Below are positions 28,865 to 37,021 of a stretch of 64,000 bases of DNA, in pieces (the stretch's first letter is position 1; each line of letters starts with the position of its first letter). The translations under genes were made by a program, and so were the position numbers. Under the pieces are notes generated by a model, which was not told the origin of the DNA, ran no database searches, and was given only the letters and a program-made list of their open reading frames with translations. The stretch comes from Enterovibrio qingdaonensis (lineage in GTDB: Bacteria > Pseudomonadota > Gammaproteobacteria > Enterobacterales > Vibrionaceae). The stretch is from positions 1-64,000 of the forward strand of contig NZ_JAJUBB010000009.1 in NCBI RefSeq assembly GCF_028683135.1, read 5' to 3'.

Positions 28865-30066
28865 AGGCTTATCTCCGTCCCGATAAAGTAAAGCGTCTGG
28901 TCGTAGCTATAACCGTTAAACGTCGAATCACGATCAAAGTGAGACGCACCGAAAGAAATGTCCCACCAACGTTGTAAACTGTAGACGAACGTCAACCCTA
29001 GCGTGGTGTCCTTGTCTTTACGGATACCGGGGTAATCATTGACCCCATAGCGCGTTGTCATTACAGAGCCAAAGCGCGGTGTCCACTTATGATCCCACTC
29101 AAGGCGTATTGATTGGTCTTCGACATAGTCACCTTGAATGTCTGGGTCTCGGGCATAATCTCTGCCCTCTAAACGAAATTCACTGAAGTCCGTGGGGGCC
29201 CAGCTCAGATTGAGACGCCAACTGAAGCCGTTAAAGTCACTTCGGTGATGATCTTCAAAATCTTTGTCTTGCCAGCCAACCAGCACAGTACCTTTTGTTT
29301 TACCTGTTACTTCCCATTCTAAACCGCCGTAAAGAAACGTGTTTTTGCTGTCGCGGGTATAACCAGGATCGGGGTCAACGTATTGGTAACTGCGGTCTTC
29401 AAATCGTGCGATTGTGACGGCATGAAAATAGTTCGATAAGGCGTAGTAAAACTCGCCTGAGAGATAGGGTTGCTCCCAGTCATAGTATCGGGTTTGTTCT
29501 ACCTGACTGTTGCGTACGTAGGTTGCGTCTTTGTATTTTTTGTCTTCATACCCGATGATGCCAACCAATCGGCCTTTCGCCCCTGCGGCTCCATAAGTAT
29601 AGCGGGCATTGAGATCTTGATGATTGAACCGCAGTGGTTCGTTAACCGCGAGGCTTATCCCTTCGGTAAGCCCTGTGCCTCTTGGTTCATGCGTAATTCG
29701 AAAAACGTAATCTAGGCGCAGTCGATTTCGAATATCGAACATCCAATACGCAGCTGCATGGGCGCGATGATCGATGAAATCGTCGTCACTGCTGTTGCTA
29801 TATTGGAATGCGTCAAATCTGTAGTCGAATTGATACGCACCTCTGTCCGTTTCTAGCTGCGCAATCACTTTGGGGGAAATGACAAATCGTGGTGAGCTGA
29901 CGGTGTCATTCTCAGTTCGACGAACATTGTCGTTATGACCAACGCTCATCTCGATGGTGGGGATAATATCTATGCCGCTGTCGGTTTGGTAAGGCAACGG
30001 CTCCACCGCAATCGCAGAGAAAGGAAGAAACAGCATTGGACAAACAACTGCATGGTTTCGATTCAC
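28861..30066 (-). CDS. outer-membrane beta-barrel protein of the polysaccharide locus (VpsM/Wzp-like)
   Basis: The 401-residue protein has a signal peptide ending near SAIAVEP and alternating aromatic-rich beta strands throughout. It ends in a strand closing with ...FIGTEISL. Such barrels accompany minimal OPX proteins in several Wzx/Wzy systems and are proposed to form the outer-membrane pore for the polymer. The start is GTG 30066 with AGGAG upstream. The gene overlaps the wza-like gene by 4 bases, suggesting translational coupling and a joint exporter. The function is inferred from context. Confidence 0.75.
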   Translation of the reverse strand: MNRNHAVVCPMLFLPFSAIAVEPLPYQTDSGIDIIPTIEMSVGHNDNVRRTENDTVSSPRFVISPKVIAQLETDRGAYQFDYRFDAFQYSNSSDDDFIDHRAHAAAYWMFDIRNRLRLDYVFRITHEPRGTGLTEGISLAVNEPLRFNHQDLNARYTYGAAGAKGRLVGIIGYEDKKYKDATYVRNSQVEQTRYYDWEQPYLSGEFYYALSNYFHAVTIARFEDRSYQYVDPDPGYTRDSKNTFLYGGLEWEVTGKTKGTVLVGWQDKDFEDHHRSDFNGFSWRLNLSWAPTDFSEFRLEGRDYARDPDIQGDYVEDQSIRLEWDHKWTPRFGSVMTTRYGVNDYPGIRKDKDTTLGLTFVYSLQRWWDISFGASHFDRDSTFNGYSYDQTLYFIGTEISL

Positions 30067-30076
30067 TTAATTCTCC

Positions 30077-31474
30077 TTAGTACGCTGCCTTACTGACAAA
30101 CCCTTTAAAGACAGTCGCAAAGACAATCTTTATGTCCATCCACAATGACCAATTTTGGATATATTCCAGATCGAACTGGATACGTTTTTCCATCTTGTCC
30201 AATGTGTCGGTTTCACCGCGGTACCCATTAATCTGGGCCCATCCCGTGATGCCCGGTTTTACTTTGTGTCGCAGCATGTAGCGATCAACAATGGCGCGGT
30301 ATTGTTCGTTGTGCGCGACGGCATGAGGGCGTGGGCCGACAATCGACATTGACCCTTGTAATACATTAAAAAACTGCGGTAATTCATCGAGCGATGTACG
30401 TCGAATAAACGCCCCGAAAGACGTGACACGGGGGTCATTCTTGGTGGCTTGTTTGACGTCATCACCGTTGTCCATCACAGACATAGAGCGGAACTTCCAC
30501 ACTTCAATCTTCCTACCATCCAGACCATAACGATATTGTTTAAAGATGATGGGACCGGGGGAAGACAGCTTCACGCCAAGCGCGACGCCAACCATGGCGG
30601 GGGAGATTAGGATGAGAATTAGCACAGACAGGACAATGTCTTCGAGACGCTTGGCCCAAGCGGAAACACCACTGAACGGCGTGTCATACACACTGAGAGT
30701 GTGGACGTGACCAATGGTTTGCCATCGGCTGTGAAGCAGGTTGTAAGTGAAAAAATCAGGAACCAAGTAGGTCGTTGCGGTGGTGTCGGCAAACTGGTTG
30801 AGGTAACGCGCAATCCGGTCTTTTGCGTGCATTGGCATGGCAATATAGACATGTTGAAGGTTGCCTTGTTTGGCCTGCTCAAGGGCGTCTTTAACCTTAC
30901 CCAGCATGGGAGAAGGAAGGCCTCCTTCTATACGGTCGGCACATCTATCTTCATAAAAACCCTGCAATTCAATGCCTAGTGCATGGTTACGTTTGAATTC
31001 TTTCGCGAGCTCTATGCCATTGGCTGTGGTACCGATAATCGCTGCTCGACGTGTGTTAAAGCCGTAATTACGCAGTTTACTCAGGCCTGAGCGCGCAACG
31101 TAGCGCCATAAAATGAGCCCTGAACCACCAATGACAAACCACAAAAACATAACGATACGAGAAAACTCTTCGCCTGTTTTTGAAAAAAAGAAAAAAGCAA
31201 CGAGCAACGCGCATGCACCAAACCAAGGCAATAAGGTCGCCATCATTTGGCCTTGAAAATTACTGACGCGCCACGACCGATAAAGATGTGCACTTTCTGC
31301 AAATAGCAGATAACAAACGGAAATCAGCGTAACGATGAGCAGCCAATTATGAATAACGTTTCCGAGGTGAAGGTAGCTTGCAGCCGCCAGCGAAAAACCT
31401 ATGACGGTTAAATCACAGAGTCGATAAAGTATGGCGAATTCCGCGCCATGTGTTCGAATCTTTCGGTTGTTCAT
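30077..31474 (-). CDS. undecaprenyl-phosphate glucose (hexose) phosphotransferase, WcaJ family
   Basis: This initiating enzyme transfers hexose-1-phosphate from a UDP-sugar to undecaprenyl phosphate. The 465-residue protein has four N-terminal membrane segments, a CoA-binding-like middle domain (GFNTRRAAIIGTTANG) and the C-terminal bacterial sugar transferase domain. Catalytic-domain motifs are KLSSPGPIIFKQYRYGLDGR, VWKFRSM, DELPQFFNVLQGSMSIVGPR and KPGITGWAQINGYRGE. UDP-glucose is the usual donor and galU is the next gene beyond the operon. An in-frame TTG exists at 31504; ATG 31474 fits the family better. It is the first gene of the operon. Confidence 0.92.
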   Translation of the reverse strand: MNNRKIRTHGAEFAILYRLCDLTVIGFSLAAASYLHLGNVIHNWLLIVTLISVCYLLFAESAHLYRSWRVSNFQGQMMATLLPWFGACALLVAFFFFSKTGEEFSRIVMFLWFVIGGSGLILWRYVARSGLSKLRNYGFNTRRAAIIGTTANGIELAKEFKRNHALGIELQGFYEDRCADRIEGGLPSPMLGKVKDALEQAKQGNLQHVYIAMPMHAKDRIARYLNQFADTTATTYLVPDFFTYNLLHSRWQTIGHVHTLSVYDTPFSGVSAWAKRLEDIVLSVLILILISPAMVGVALGVKLSSPGPIIFKQYRYGLDGRKIEVWKFRSMSVMDNGDDVKQATKNDPRVTSFGAFIRRTSLDELPQFFNVLQGSMSIVGPRPHAVAHNEQYRAIVDRYMLRHKVKPGITGWAQINGYRGETDTLDKMEKRIQFDLEYIQNWSLWMDIKIVFATVFKGFVSKAAY

Positions 31475-31894
31475 ACACAAGCTCTCAAACTGTGATGCTC
31501 GCAAAGGACGTCGGCTTTTTATTTAATTTCATATATTAAAAAGTAAACCACACATCCCAAGCTGGCTAGTTGGGTTCCATTTCAGACTGAGTGCGAGTGT
31601 GCCCCAGAAATGCAGTCAGTAAACCAGCCTCTTTACGGTTAGAGAAGATGAACTTTGTCCCATTTTTCACGATGGTGAGGTCAATTCATGGTTGAGCGGG
31701 AAAATATGGGATCTGCTAATTTTTCTATACACACGCCCATCAAAGGTGACCTTGGTCACGAAAAAACACGCCTATCGCTTCATTTTTGAGACAAAATGAA
31801 ATTGCCAACGTCGTTTCTTTATTTGCACATCCGTATTCATGAATATGCATCTCATGCTTTGGTGTTAATTTTGACTGAAAAATGATGGTGGGCA
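31475..31894 (-). other. intergenic region with the probable exopolysaccharide operon promoter
   Basis: About 420 bases separate the hlyD-like gene from the first exopolysaccharide gene, both on the minus strand. I see no gene in it. It holds a CRP-like palindrome and a TATAGA -10 candidate (listed separately), the palindrome ATTCATGAAT near 31833, and an AT-rich stretch near 31520-31545. No clear terminator for the secretion operon was seen. Confidence 0.6.
31724..31760 (-). promoter_or_regulatory. candidate exopolysaccharide promoter with CRP-like site
   Basis: GTGACC-TT-GGTCAC (31746-31759) is a perfect inverted repeat. It contains GTGA-N6-TCAC, the core of the CRP consensus TGTGA-N6-TCACA with both outer bases changed. 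On the minus strand TATAGA (31729-31724) could be the -10, which would put the palindrome over the -35 region. The spacing fits a regulated promoter but is not the textbook class II position. Confidence 0.45.
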
Positions 31895-33190
31895 TCATTC
31901 CTCTCGAAACGCACGATTGAGACTTTCTGTTAGTGGTTTTGTCAGATATTCAATCGGGGTTCTCGGTTCGGTGAGCAGCATCACCTCAGCTTGCATTCCT
32001 GGGTATAAATCGATGCCATCTAAGACAGCACTCACATCGTCAGTCAGTTGCACTCTGGCTAGGTAATAGGCCTCGCCGGATTGGTCGTCCACCAATCGGT
32101 CAGCGGAAACCGTTAGCAGCTCTCCGTTCAGAGGTTTCACCGCACGCATGCTTAATGCCGTCAAACGTATTTGTGCCTTCATTCCGTGGTCAACTTGGTC
32201 AATGTCAGCCGGATTAACCCGCGCTTCAATGACCATCTTTTCATCAATTGGAACGATGTCTAACAAGGGCTGACCAGGCGTGATCACGCCTTCTTCAGAG
32301 TAAACCTGTAAGTTGAGTACCGTGCCGCTCAATGGCGCGACGATGATGGTTCGCTCTAAAACATGTTGGGCGGAGGCCAATTGCTCATCCAGCTCGTAGT
32401 GTTCTTCTCGGCTCTCACGCAATGCTTCAACTATTTCTTTAATTCGCTCCAATTCTTGCTCTTTTAGCTGCGCTTGGTTCTCTGCAATATTTTGGGCGAG
32501 GCGGCTGGCATTGGCTTGTAGTTGGCTGATAGTACTCAGTATTTGGGCTTCTTCTCGTTCCAAGCGAAGTACTTGTGTCTTGCTGACGTATCCTTTTTCA
32601 GCCAATTGGCGGTTTCCCGCTATCTCTTCGCCTATGATGGACAAACGTCGCTTTTCTATTTCGAGTCGTTTTTCCTGCCCTTCAAATTCGGCGCGGTTCT
32701 GTGCGAGTTGTTTGTCGATGATTTCTTGTTGAGAAGTGAAGAAACCACGTCGAGCTTCAAAAATACGCTGTTGGTTCGTGAGCAACTCTTCGACACGAGG
32801 ATCAGTGGTTCGTTGATCCAGAAGAGACTGATCAAATACGATGGCGTCTTGGTTATCTCGCTCTGCGATTAATCGTGCTTCGCGGGCAATGGCGTTCCGT
32901 TGTTTGCTGATCAATTGTGTTAGTTGAGCGCGAGCCTGCGTGTCGTCAAGAATGATCAGTGGTTGACCTTTTTCGATGGTCGCTCCCTCTGACACCTGAA
33001 TTTTATCGATAATACCGCCTTCTAAATGCTGTACCGTTTTTCGCTGGGAATCGACGATTACAACACCAGGTGCAATGGATGCACCCTCTAACGGGCTGAA
33101 AACAGACCAGACACCAAATGTGCCAAAAAACAATGCAATAAAACCAAATCCAATAAGGCTTAAACGACGAACTGCGGGTATTTCTGTCAC
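31895..33190 (-). CDS. type I secretion membrane fusion protein, HlyD family
   Basis: This periplasmic adaptor links an ABC exporter to a TolC-type channel. The 431-residue protein has one N-terminal membrane segment (about 10-30). A lipoyl half-motif IIDKIQVSEGATIEKGQPL follows, then a long coiled coil (about 95-270), the second lipoyl half with VIVAPLSGTVLNLQVYSEEG-type sequence, and a beta-barrel end. GTG 33190 overlaps the ABC gene stop (GTGA) with GGAGG upstream, so the two are translationally coupled. No TolC gene is in the window. Confidence 0.92.
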   Translation of the reverse strand: MTEIPAVRRLSLIGFGFIALFFGTFGVWSVFSPLEGASIAPGVVIVDSQRKTVQHLEGGIIDKIQVSEGATIEKGQPLIILDDTQARAQLTQLISKQRNAIAREARLIAERDNQDAIVFDQSLLDQRTTDPRVEELLTNQQRIFEARRGFFTSQQEIIDKQLAQNRAEFEGQEKRLEIEKRRLSIIGEEIAGNRQLAEKGYVSKTQVLRLEREEAQILSTISQLQANASRLAQNIAENQAQLKEQELERIKEIVEALRESREEHYELDEQLASAQHVLERTIIVAPLSGTVLNLQVYSEEGVITPGQPLLDIVPIDEKMVIEARVNPADIDQVDHGMKAQIRLTALSMRAVKPLNGELLTVSADRLVDDQSGEAYYLARVQLTDDVSAVLDGIDLYPGMQAEVMLLTEPRTPIEYLTKPLTESLNRAFREE

Positions 33191-34896
33191 TTGCTGCCTC
33201 CTTTCGCTGCAATGGCTGCACTTTGTTCTAGCAGGGGTTTAAGAACCTCGTCGCGTTCGCCAAAGGCGCGAATTTGGCTGTCTTGTAATACCATGAGTTT
33301 GTCCATTGATTGCATCATGCTCGGACGGTGACCGACCAGAATGACCGTTGCGTTGCGGGATTTAAGATAAGCAATGGCGCGTTGCAGGGCGACCTCACCG
33401 ACACCATCTAAATTGGCATTGGCCTCATCTAGAATGATCAGGCTCGGATCACCATAGAGTGCGCGGGCTAGCGCGATTCGCTGACGCTCACCACCAGAAA
33501 GGCCAAGCCCTCGCTCACCGACAACTGTGTCGTATCCTTGCGGCTGACGAAGGATAAGCTCATGGCAGCCTGCCAGCTTCGCAGCATGTATGACGGCATC
33601 AGGCTCGCCTTCAGCCATACGTGCAATATTGTGGCGAATACTGCCGGGGAATAGCTCTACATCTTGCGGTAAGTAGCCGCAGTGCGGACCAAGATCGTCA
33701 GGATCCCATTTAGAGACATCCATATTATCCAGCCTGACTGTCCCTGCATTGGGGATGAGATTTCCCAATAGCAGACGAGCCAGCGTAGATTTTCCTGTGC
33801 CAGAAGGGCCGATGATCCCAAGTGCTTCACCAGCATTAAGCTTAAATGTAATGCCATGAAGTACGGGCTCAGACTGACCAGTATGGAAGTAGGTCATCCT
33901 TTCTACCGATACGTTGCCTTTTGGCTTAGGTAACGGCATCGATTTAGCGCGTTCAGGAAAGAGGGGGATTTGTTCTTTCAGCCTCTCATAGCTCTGTTTA
34001 GCACCTATAGCCGTTCCCCATGCACTGATCGATTGTTCAACGGGAGCGAGCGCGCGAGCCATCAAAATGGAGCCTGCAATCATGGCTCCTGGCGTGAGTT
34101 GATTTTCGATAACTAACCAAGCACCGACACCCAACATAGCAATTTGCAGCAGCATTCTCAGAAACTTAGAGGTTGCAGTGAGCAGTGCCCCTTTTGAATT
34201 GGCCGTGATCTGCCCAGTAATGCTTTGATTGTTTAACTCGGTCCAGTTACGAATAAAGTTTCGCATGATACCCATGGCTTCCATGGCATCGGCGTTTCTC
34301 GCGGCGGACTCTGCTTGCTGCATCGCATGAATTGCCGCTTCGTTGGCTTCTTTGTGCGCTTTCTTGGTGACTTTGTCATTAATAATGGCGATAGCGAAAA
34401 GCAGCAATGCACCGGCTGTCGCAATAAAGCCCAATATAGGATGGAGGAGAAAAACAAAGCCAAGAAAAACGGGTGTCCAAGGGGCATCGAGAGCAGGAAT
34501 AACTGCGTTCCCGCCAATGAATGCGCGTATACCCGCAATATCTCGCAAGCTTTGCACGGAGGCCGAAACGCCTCGTCGCAACTGCATCGCAATACTGCCA
34601 GCGAGCACTTCAGGTGACAGGCTTTGGTCGAACCATGCGCCGATCCTTACCATGACACGGGTGCGTATGTTCTCTAATGCCGCCATCGTAAAGAGCGCAA
34701 AGACGGTAATCACCGTCAGAAGGAGCAGCGTGTCGATGGACCGTGAGCTGATCACACGATCATAAATTTGCAGCATATAAAGCGGCACAGACAAAACGAG
34801 CAAATTAAGCACAAAACTGAAAGCAACGACGAGCAGCAGCGCTTTTTTGCATTGAGTAAGCGTTGTCTTTAGTTGGTTTTCTGTTGTCAGAGACAT
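33187..34896 (-). CDS. type I secretion ABC transporter, PrtD family
   Basis: This inner-membrane ATPase exports proteins with C-terminal signals. The 569-residue protein has an N-terminal six-helix membrane domain without a C39 peptidase domain. The ATPase domain has Walker A GPSGTGKST, Q-loop YLPQDVELF, signature LSGGERQR and Walker B LIILDEAN, with VGHRP as the H-loop. This build (PrtD/AprD/RsaD/PrsD) exports RTX proteases, S-layer proteins and polysaccharide-modifying enzymes. ATG 34896 is preferred over the upstream in-frame GTG. Its likely cargo is encoded just upstream. Confidence 0.93.
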   Translation of the reverse strand: MSLTTENQLKTTLTQCKKALLLVVAFSFVLNLLVLSVPLYMLQIYDRVISSRSIDTLLLLTVITVFALFTMAALENIRTRVMVRIGAWFDQSLSPEVLAGSIAMQLRRGVSASVQSLRDIAGIRAFIGGNAVIPALDAPWTPVFLGFVFLLHPILGFIATAGALLLFAIAIINDKVTKKAHKEANEAAIHAMQQAESAARNADAMEAMGIMRNFIRNWTELNNQSITGQITANSKGALLTATSKFLRMLLQIAMLGVGAWLVIENQLTPGAMIAGSILMARALAPVEQSISAWGTAIGAKQSYERLKEQIPLFPERAKSMPLPKPKGNVSVERMTYFHTGQSEPVLHGITFKLNAGEALGIIGPSGTGKSTLARLLLGNLIPNAGTVRLDNMDVSKWDPDDLGPHCGYLPQDVELFPGSIRHNIARMAEGEPDAVIHAAKLAGCHELILRQPQGYDTVVGERGLGLSGGERQRIALARALYGDPSLIILDEANANLDGVGEVALQRAIAYLKSRNATVILVGHRPSMMQSMDKLMVLQDSQIRAFGERDEVLKPLLEQSAAIAAKGGSK

Positions 34897-34961
34897 GGCA
34901 TACCTGAGTGCAAGCCTCACGCAGCATCACATCCTTGCTGTGCGTAAGGGACAATTTCACT

Positions 34962-34999
34962 AATGAAAAAAGGCAACCTGCACGGAGACAGATTGCCTT
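34962..34999 (-). terminator. attenuating terminator between the RTX gene and its exporter genes
   Basis: On the minus strand AAGGCAATCTG (34999-34989) pairs with CAGGTTGCCTT (34980-34970), with one mismatch, and is followed by TTTTC. It lies 19 bases after the RTX stop codon and before the ABC gene. It would make the small RTX transcript more abundant than the exporter transcript. Confidence 0.7.
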
Positions 35000-35017
35000 G
35001 AGTATAGACCGCTTAAT

Positions 35018-35635
35018 TCAGACAATTAGGAAGTCTGAGGCGGAAAGATCTGTTGCCACAGTGTTGTTTAGCGTAATAACACCGCCATCAGCCAGTGTGA
35101 TAACGGTCGTTACGCCTTGCTGAGCAATATCTAGGTCTGCAAAATTGGTGTCGCCAGTGCCTCTGATCAGAATGCTGTCTGTGCCGATTTCAAAATCGAC
35201 AATACGGTCATTACCCGTACCTGCACCCAAAATGCTTTCAAAGTGGAAAATGTCTTGGCCTTCACCACCAATCAGGAAGTCGTTGCCTGTGCCGCTGATT
35301 AAGCGGTCATTTCCGTCACCGCCATACAACTTATCATTGCCTGAGTTAGCGTAGAGAACGTCGTCACCATCACCACCAAGCAGGGTGTCGTTGCCGGATC
35401 CGCCATACAGCGTGTCGTTATCAAAACCGCCACCTAAAAAGTCATCACCCGAGCCGCCAGAGAGTATGTCATTACCTCGACCACCAATGAGAAAATCGTT
35501 TCCAGCACCACCATTGATTTGATCGTCACCACCAAACCCAATGATGCGGTCGTCGCCACCTAGACCATTTACGACATCTGCATCGGCTGTGCCGTTCAGC
35601 GTGTCGTCGTTAGGAGTTCCATTTATCGTTGCCAT
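35018..35635 (-). CDS. small RTX calcium-binding repeat protein, type I secreted
   Basis: The 205-residue protein consists of about 12-14 glycine/aspartate nonapeptide repeats of the GGxGxDxLx type from residue 5 to about 125. Examples are [18 protein letters not shown] and [11 protein letters not shown]-terminal region ends in [10 protein letters not shown], a typical type I secretion signal. There is no enzymatic or adhesion domain. It should fold into a calcium beta-roll outside the cell. ATG 35635 has GAAGG upstream; a longer frame reaches back to 35707 but adds a basic stretch unlike the family. The place beside an exopolysaccharide operon suggests a matrix protein. Confidence 0.85.
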   Translation of the reverse strand: MATINGTPNDDTLNGTADADVVNGLGGDDRIIGFGGDDQINGGAGNDFLIGGRGNDILSGGSGDDFLGGGFDNDTLYGGSGNDTLLGGDGDDVLYANSGNDKLYGGDGNDRLISGTGNDFLIGGEGQDIFHFESILGAGTGNDRIVDFEIGTDSILIRGTGDTNFADLDIAQQGVTTVITLADGGVITLNNTVATDLSASDFLIV

Positions 35636-35956
35636 AATACCTTCGTCCTTTGCTAGCCTTACGCTACGTCTAATGCGAGCCAACTGTGCGCGCTGCGGAA
35701 CATTCACGATGTACCACAGTGTCCATTAGTCGTGATTTAGTGCTGATCCTTGTGGGTCTGGACTAAATCATTCTTGTTTTTGTATAGACATTCTTTCTCA
35801 GAAAAGATGAGAAAACTGTCTTAAAGGTGAGTGAAACGATGATGAGACAGTCAAGAGCGGGGTTAGTCGTCGTTTTTGAGGATCTCGACGACAGACATCT
35901 TAATTAACATGATGTTGAAAACGATAGGAAGGGTAGGCCGCCCCTGAATTGAGGGC
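35636..35956. other. intergenic region between the RTX gene and the LuxR-type regulator
   Basis: About 320 bases without a supported gene. It must hold the promoter of the RTX gene. A TATACA-type sequence lies near 35776 on the minus strand, but I cannot pair it with a good -35. The part near 35938-35965 contains an imperfect GGCC hairpin after the regulator gene that could be a weak terminator. Confidence 0.5.
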
Positions 35957-36634
35957 CTAGCCTTGGTAATCCAACCCAATAACGGAGAGGTTGTTTTTTG
36001 CCCAGAACACCGCCTGTACACGGTTTTTAACGTTGATTTTTTTGAAGATATTATAAAGATGCGATTTGACCGTGTGCTCAGACACAAAGAGGCTATCTGC
36101 AATTTCGCTGTTTGACGCGCCTGTTACCAGTTTCCGCAGGATTTGCTGTTCACGATTGGTCAGGCAAATATCGGAATAGTCTATGGCGTTACTGTTGTTC
36201 TGCTGATAGTAGTGGATCAGCTCTGCAAGCTTTTGTCTAGGAAGCCAATATTCCCCAGAAAGCATTTTTTCAATGCCGTGGCAAAGGTGCTCAAGGTCAT
36301 CTTCTTTTTTAAACACACCTTTGATAAACGGCCAACTGGCAAGTTCTTTCGCTGACAAATCGTGGGCATTAAACAAGGCGAAAACATGCTGATCACTAAA
36401 CGGCGAAAGGCTCTGTTTTACAAAATTCACTGTGTCGCCTTCAAAGGCACTTAAATCAATTAAAACCAACCCTGAAGAAGTGGCGAGTTTGTCACCAATC
36501 TCCTGTTTCTCAACCAATATCACACTACTGTCGATTTCCTTTTCCAAGCATGAAATCAGCGCAGTGATTGTCATGCTGGGCTCAGAAACGAGCAAAATTG
36601 TGTATCTATCAGATGTGGTTTCAATGGTTTGCAT
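35957..36634 (-). CDS. LuxR/CsgD/VpsT-type transcriptional regulator, QstR candidate
   Basis: The 225-residue protein has a degenerate receiver-like N-terminal domain (about 10-120) and a C-terminal LuxR helix-turn-helix, LTNREQQILRKLVTGASNSE onward, with SEHTVKSHLYNIFKKINVKN. Between them WLPR (130-133) aligns in place with the W[FLM][TS]R c-di-GMP motif of VpsT, but proline replaces Thr/Ser. In V. cholerae the LuxR-type gene between galU and ssb is qstR, the competence and type VI secretion regulator. Position supports QstR, but control of the adjacent polysaccharide genes is also plausible. DNA targets are unknown. Confidence 0.75.
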   Translation of the reverse strand: MQTIETTSDRYTILLVSEPSMTITALISCLEKEIDSSVILVEKQEIGDKLATSSGLVLIDLSAFEGDTVNFVKQSLSPFSDQHVFALFNAHDLSAKELASWPFIKGVFKKEDDLEHLCHGIEKMLSGEYWLPRQKLAELIHYYQQNNSNAIDYSDICLTNREQQILRKLVTGASNSEIADSLFVSEHTVKSHLYNIFKKINVKNRVQAVFWAKNNLSVIGLDYQG

Positions 36635-37021
36635 GTGTATCCCTAAATGCTTGATGTAAATGTTGCGAATTACCTTTCCTGTTCGCTTGTGCAGGCAACA
36701 AGCGCAATCATGAAAATATGACTCGCTGCATTTTAAAGCGCATTGAACCTGACGTTCGTATCATTTTTATAACTTTCCAACTAAGTTATTGATGCGAGGC
36801 AGTCCTAAGTTTCACTTCTAGTCTAATACAAATTGCACAGCATCGCTGTCATCTCCACCCCAGATTATGATTTTATGCATGGGTTACACGCTAAGCGGAG
36901 TGACACTAAAGTTTCGTGTGAAAGCCTATGACGGATATACTGGCTTCTGGTATCATCGCCGTTTAATTGTTCGATGCGCACCTCAATGGATGGCGCGCTC
37001 AAAATGGTTTGGGAGCAAAAT
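36635..37021. other. divergent intergenic region between the LuxR-type regulator and ssb
   Basis: About 390 bases without a gene. TATACT at 36936-36941 is a good -10 candidate for ssb, with only a weak -35 (TTCGTG, 36913-36918). A small inverted repeat GCTTGT/ACAAGC lies near 36685-36705. I see no LexA box here, unlike the shared uvrA-ssb region of E. coli. Confidence 0.45.

Noticed and set aside
35200-35620. Repeated DNA that might be taken for a CRISPR or satellite array
   Set aside because: The 27-base periodicity comes from the RTX nonapeptide codons. The units are degenerate and in frame, with no constant repeat plus variable spacer pattern.
35655-35680. GTAGCGT stretch upstream of the RTX gene as an RfaH ops element
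   Set aside because: Only about 8 of 11 positions match, the JUMPstart context is missing, and it does not precede the polysaccharide operon.
36635-37021. LexA box upstream of ssb
   Set aside because: No CTGT-N8-ACAG site could be found; the clear SOS box of this region belongs to uvrA, far away at 14347.
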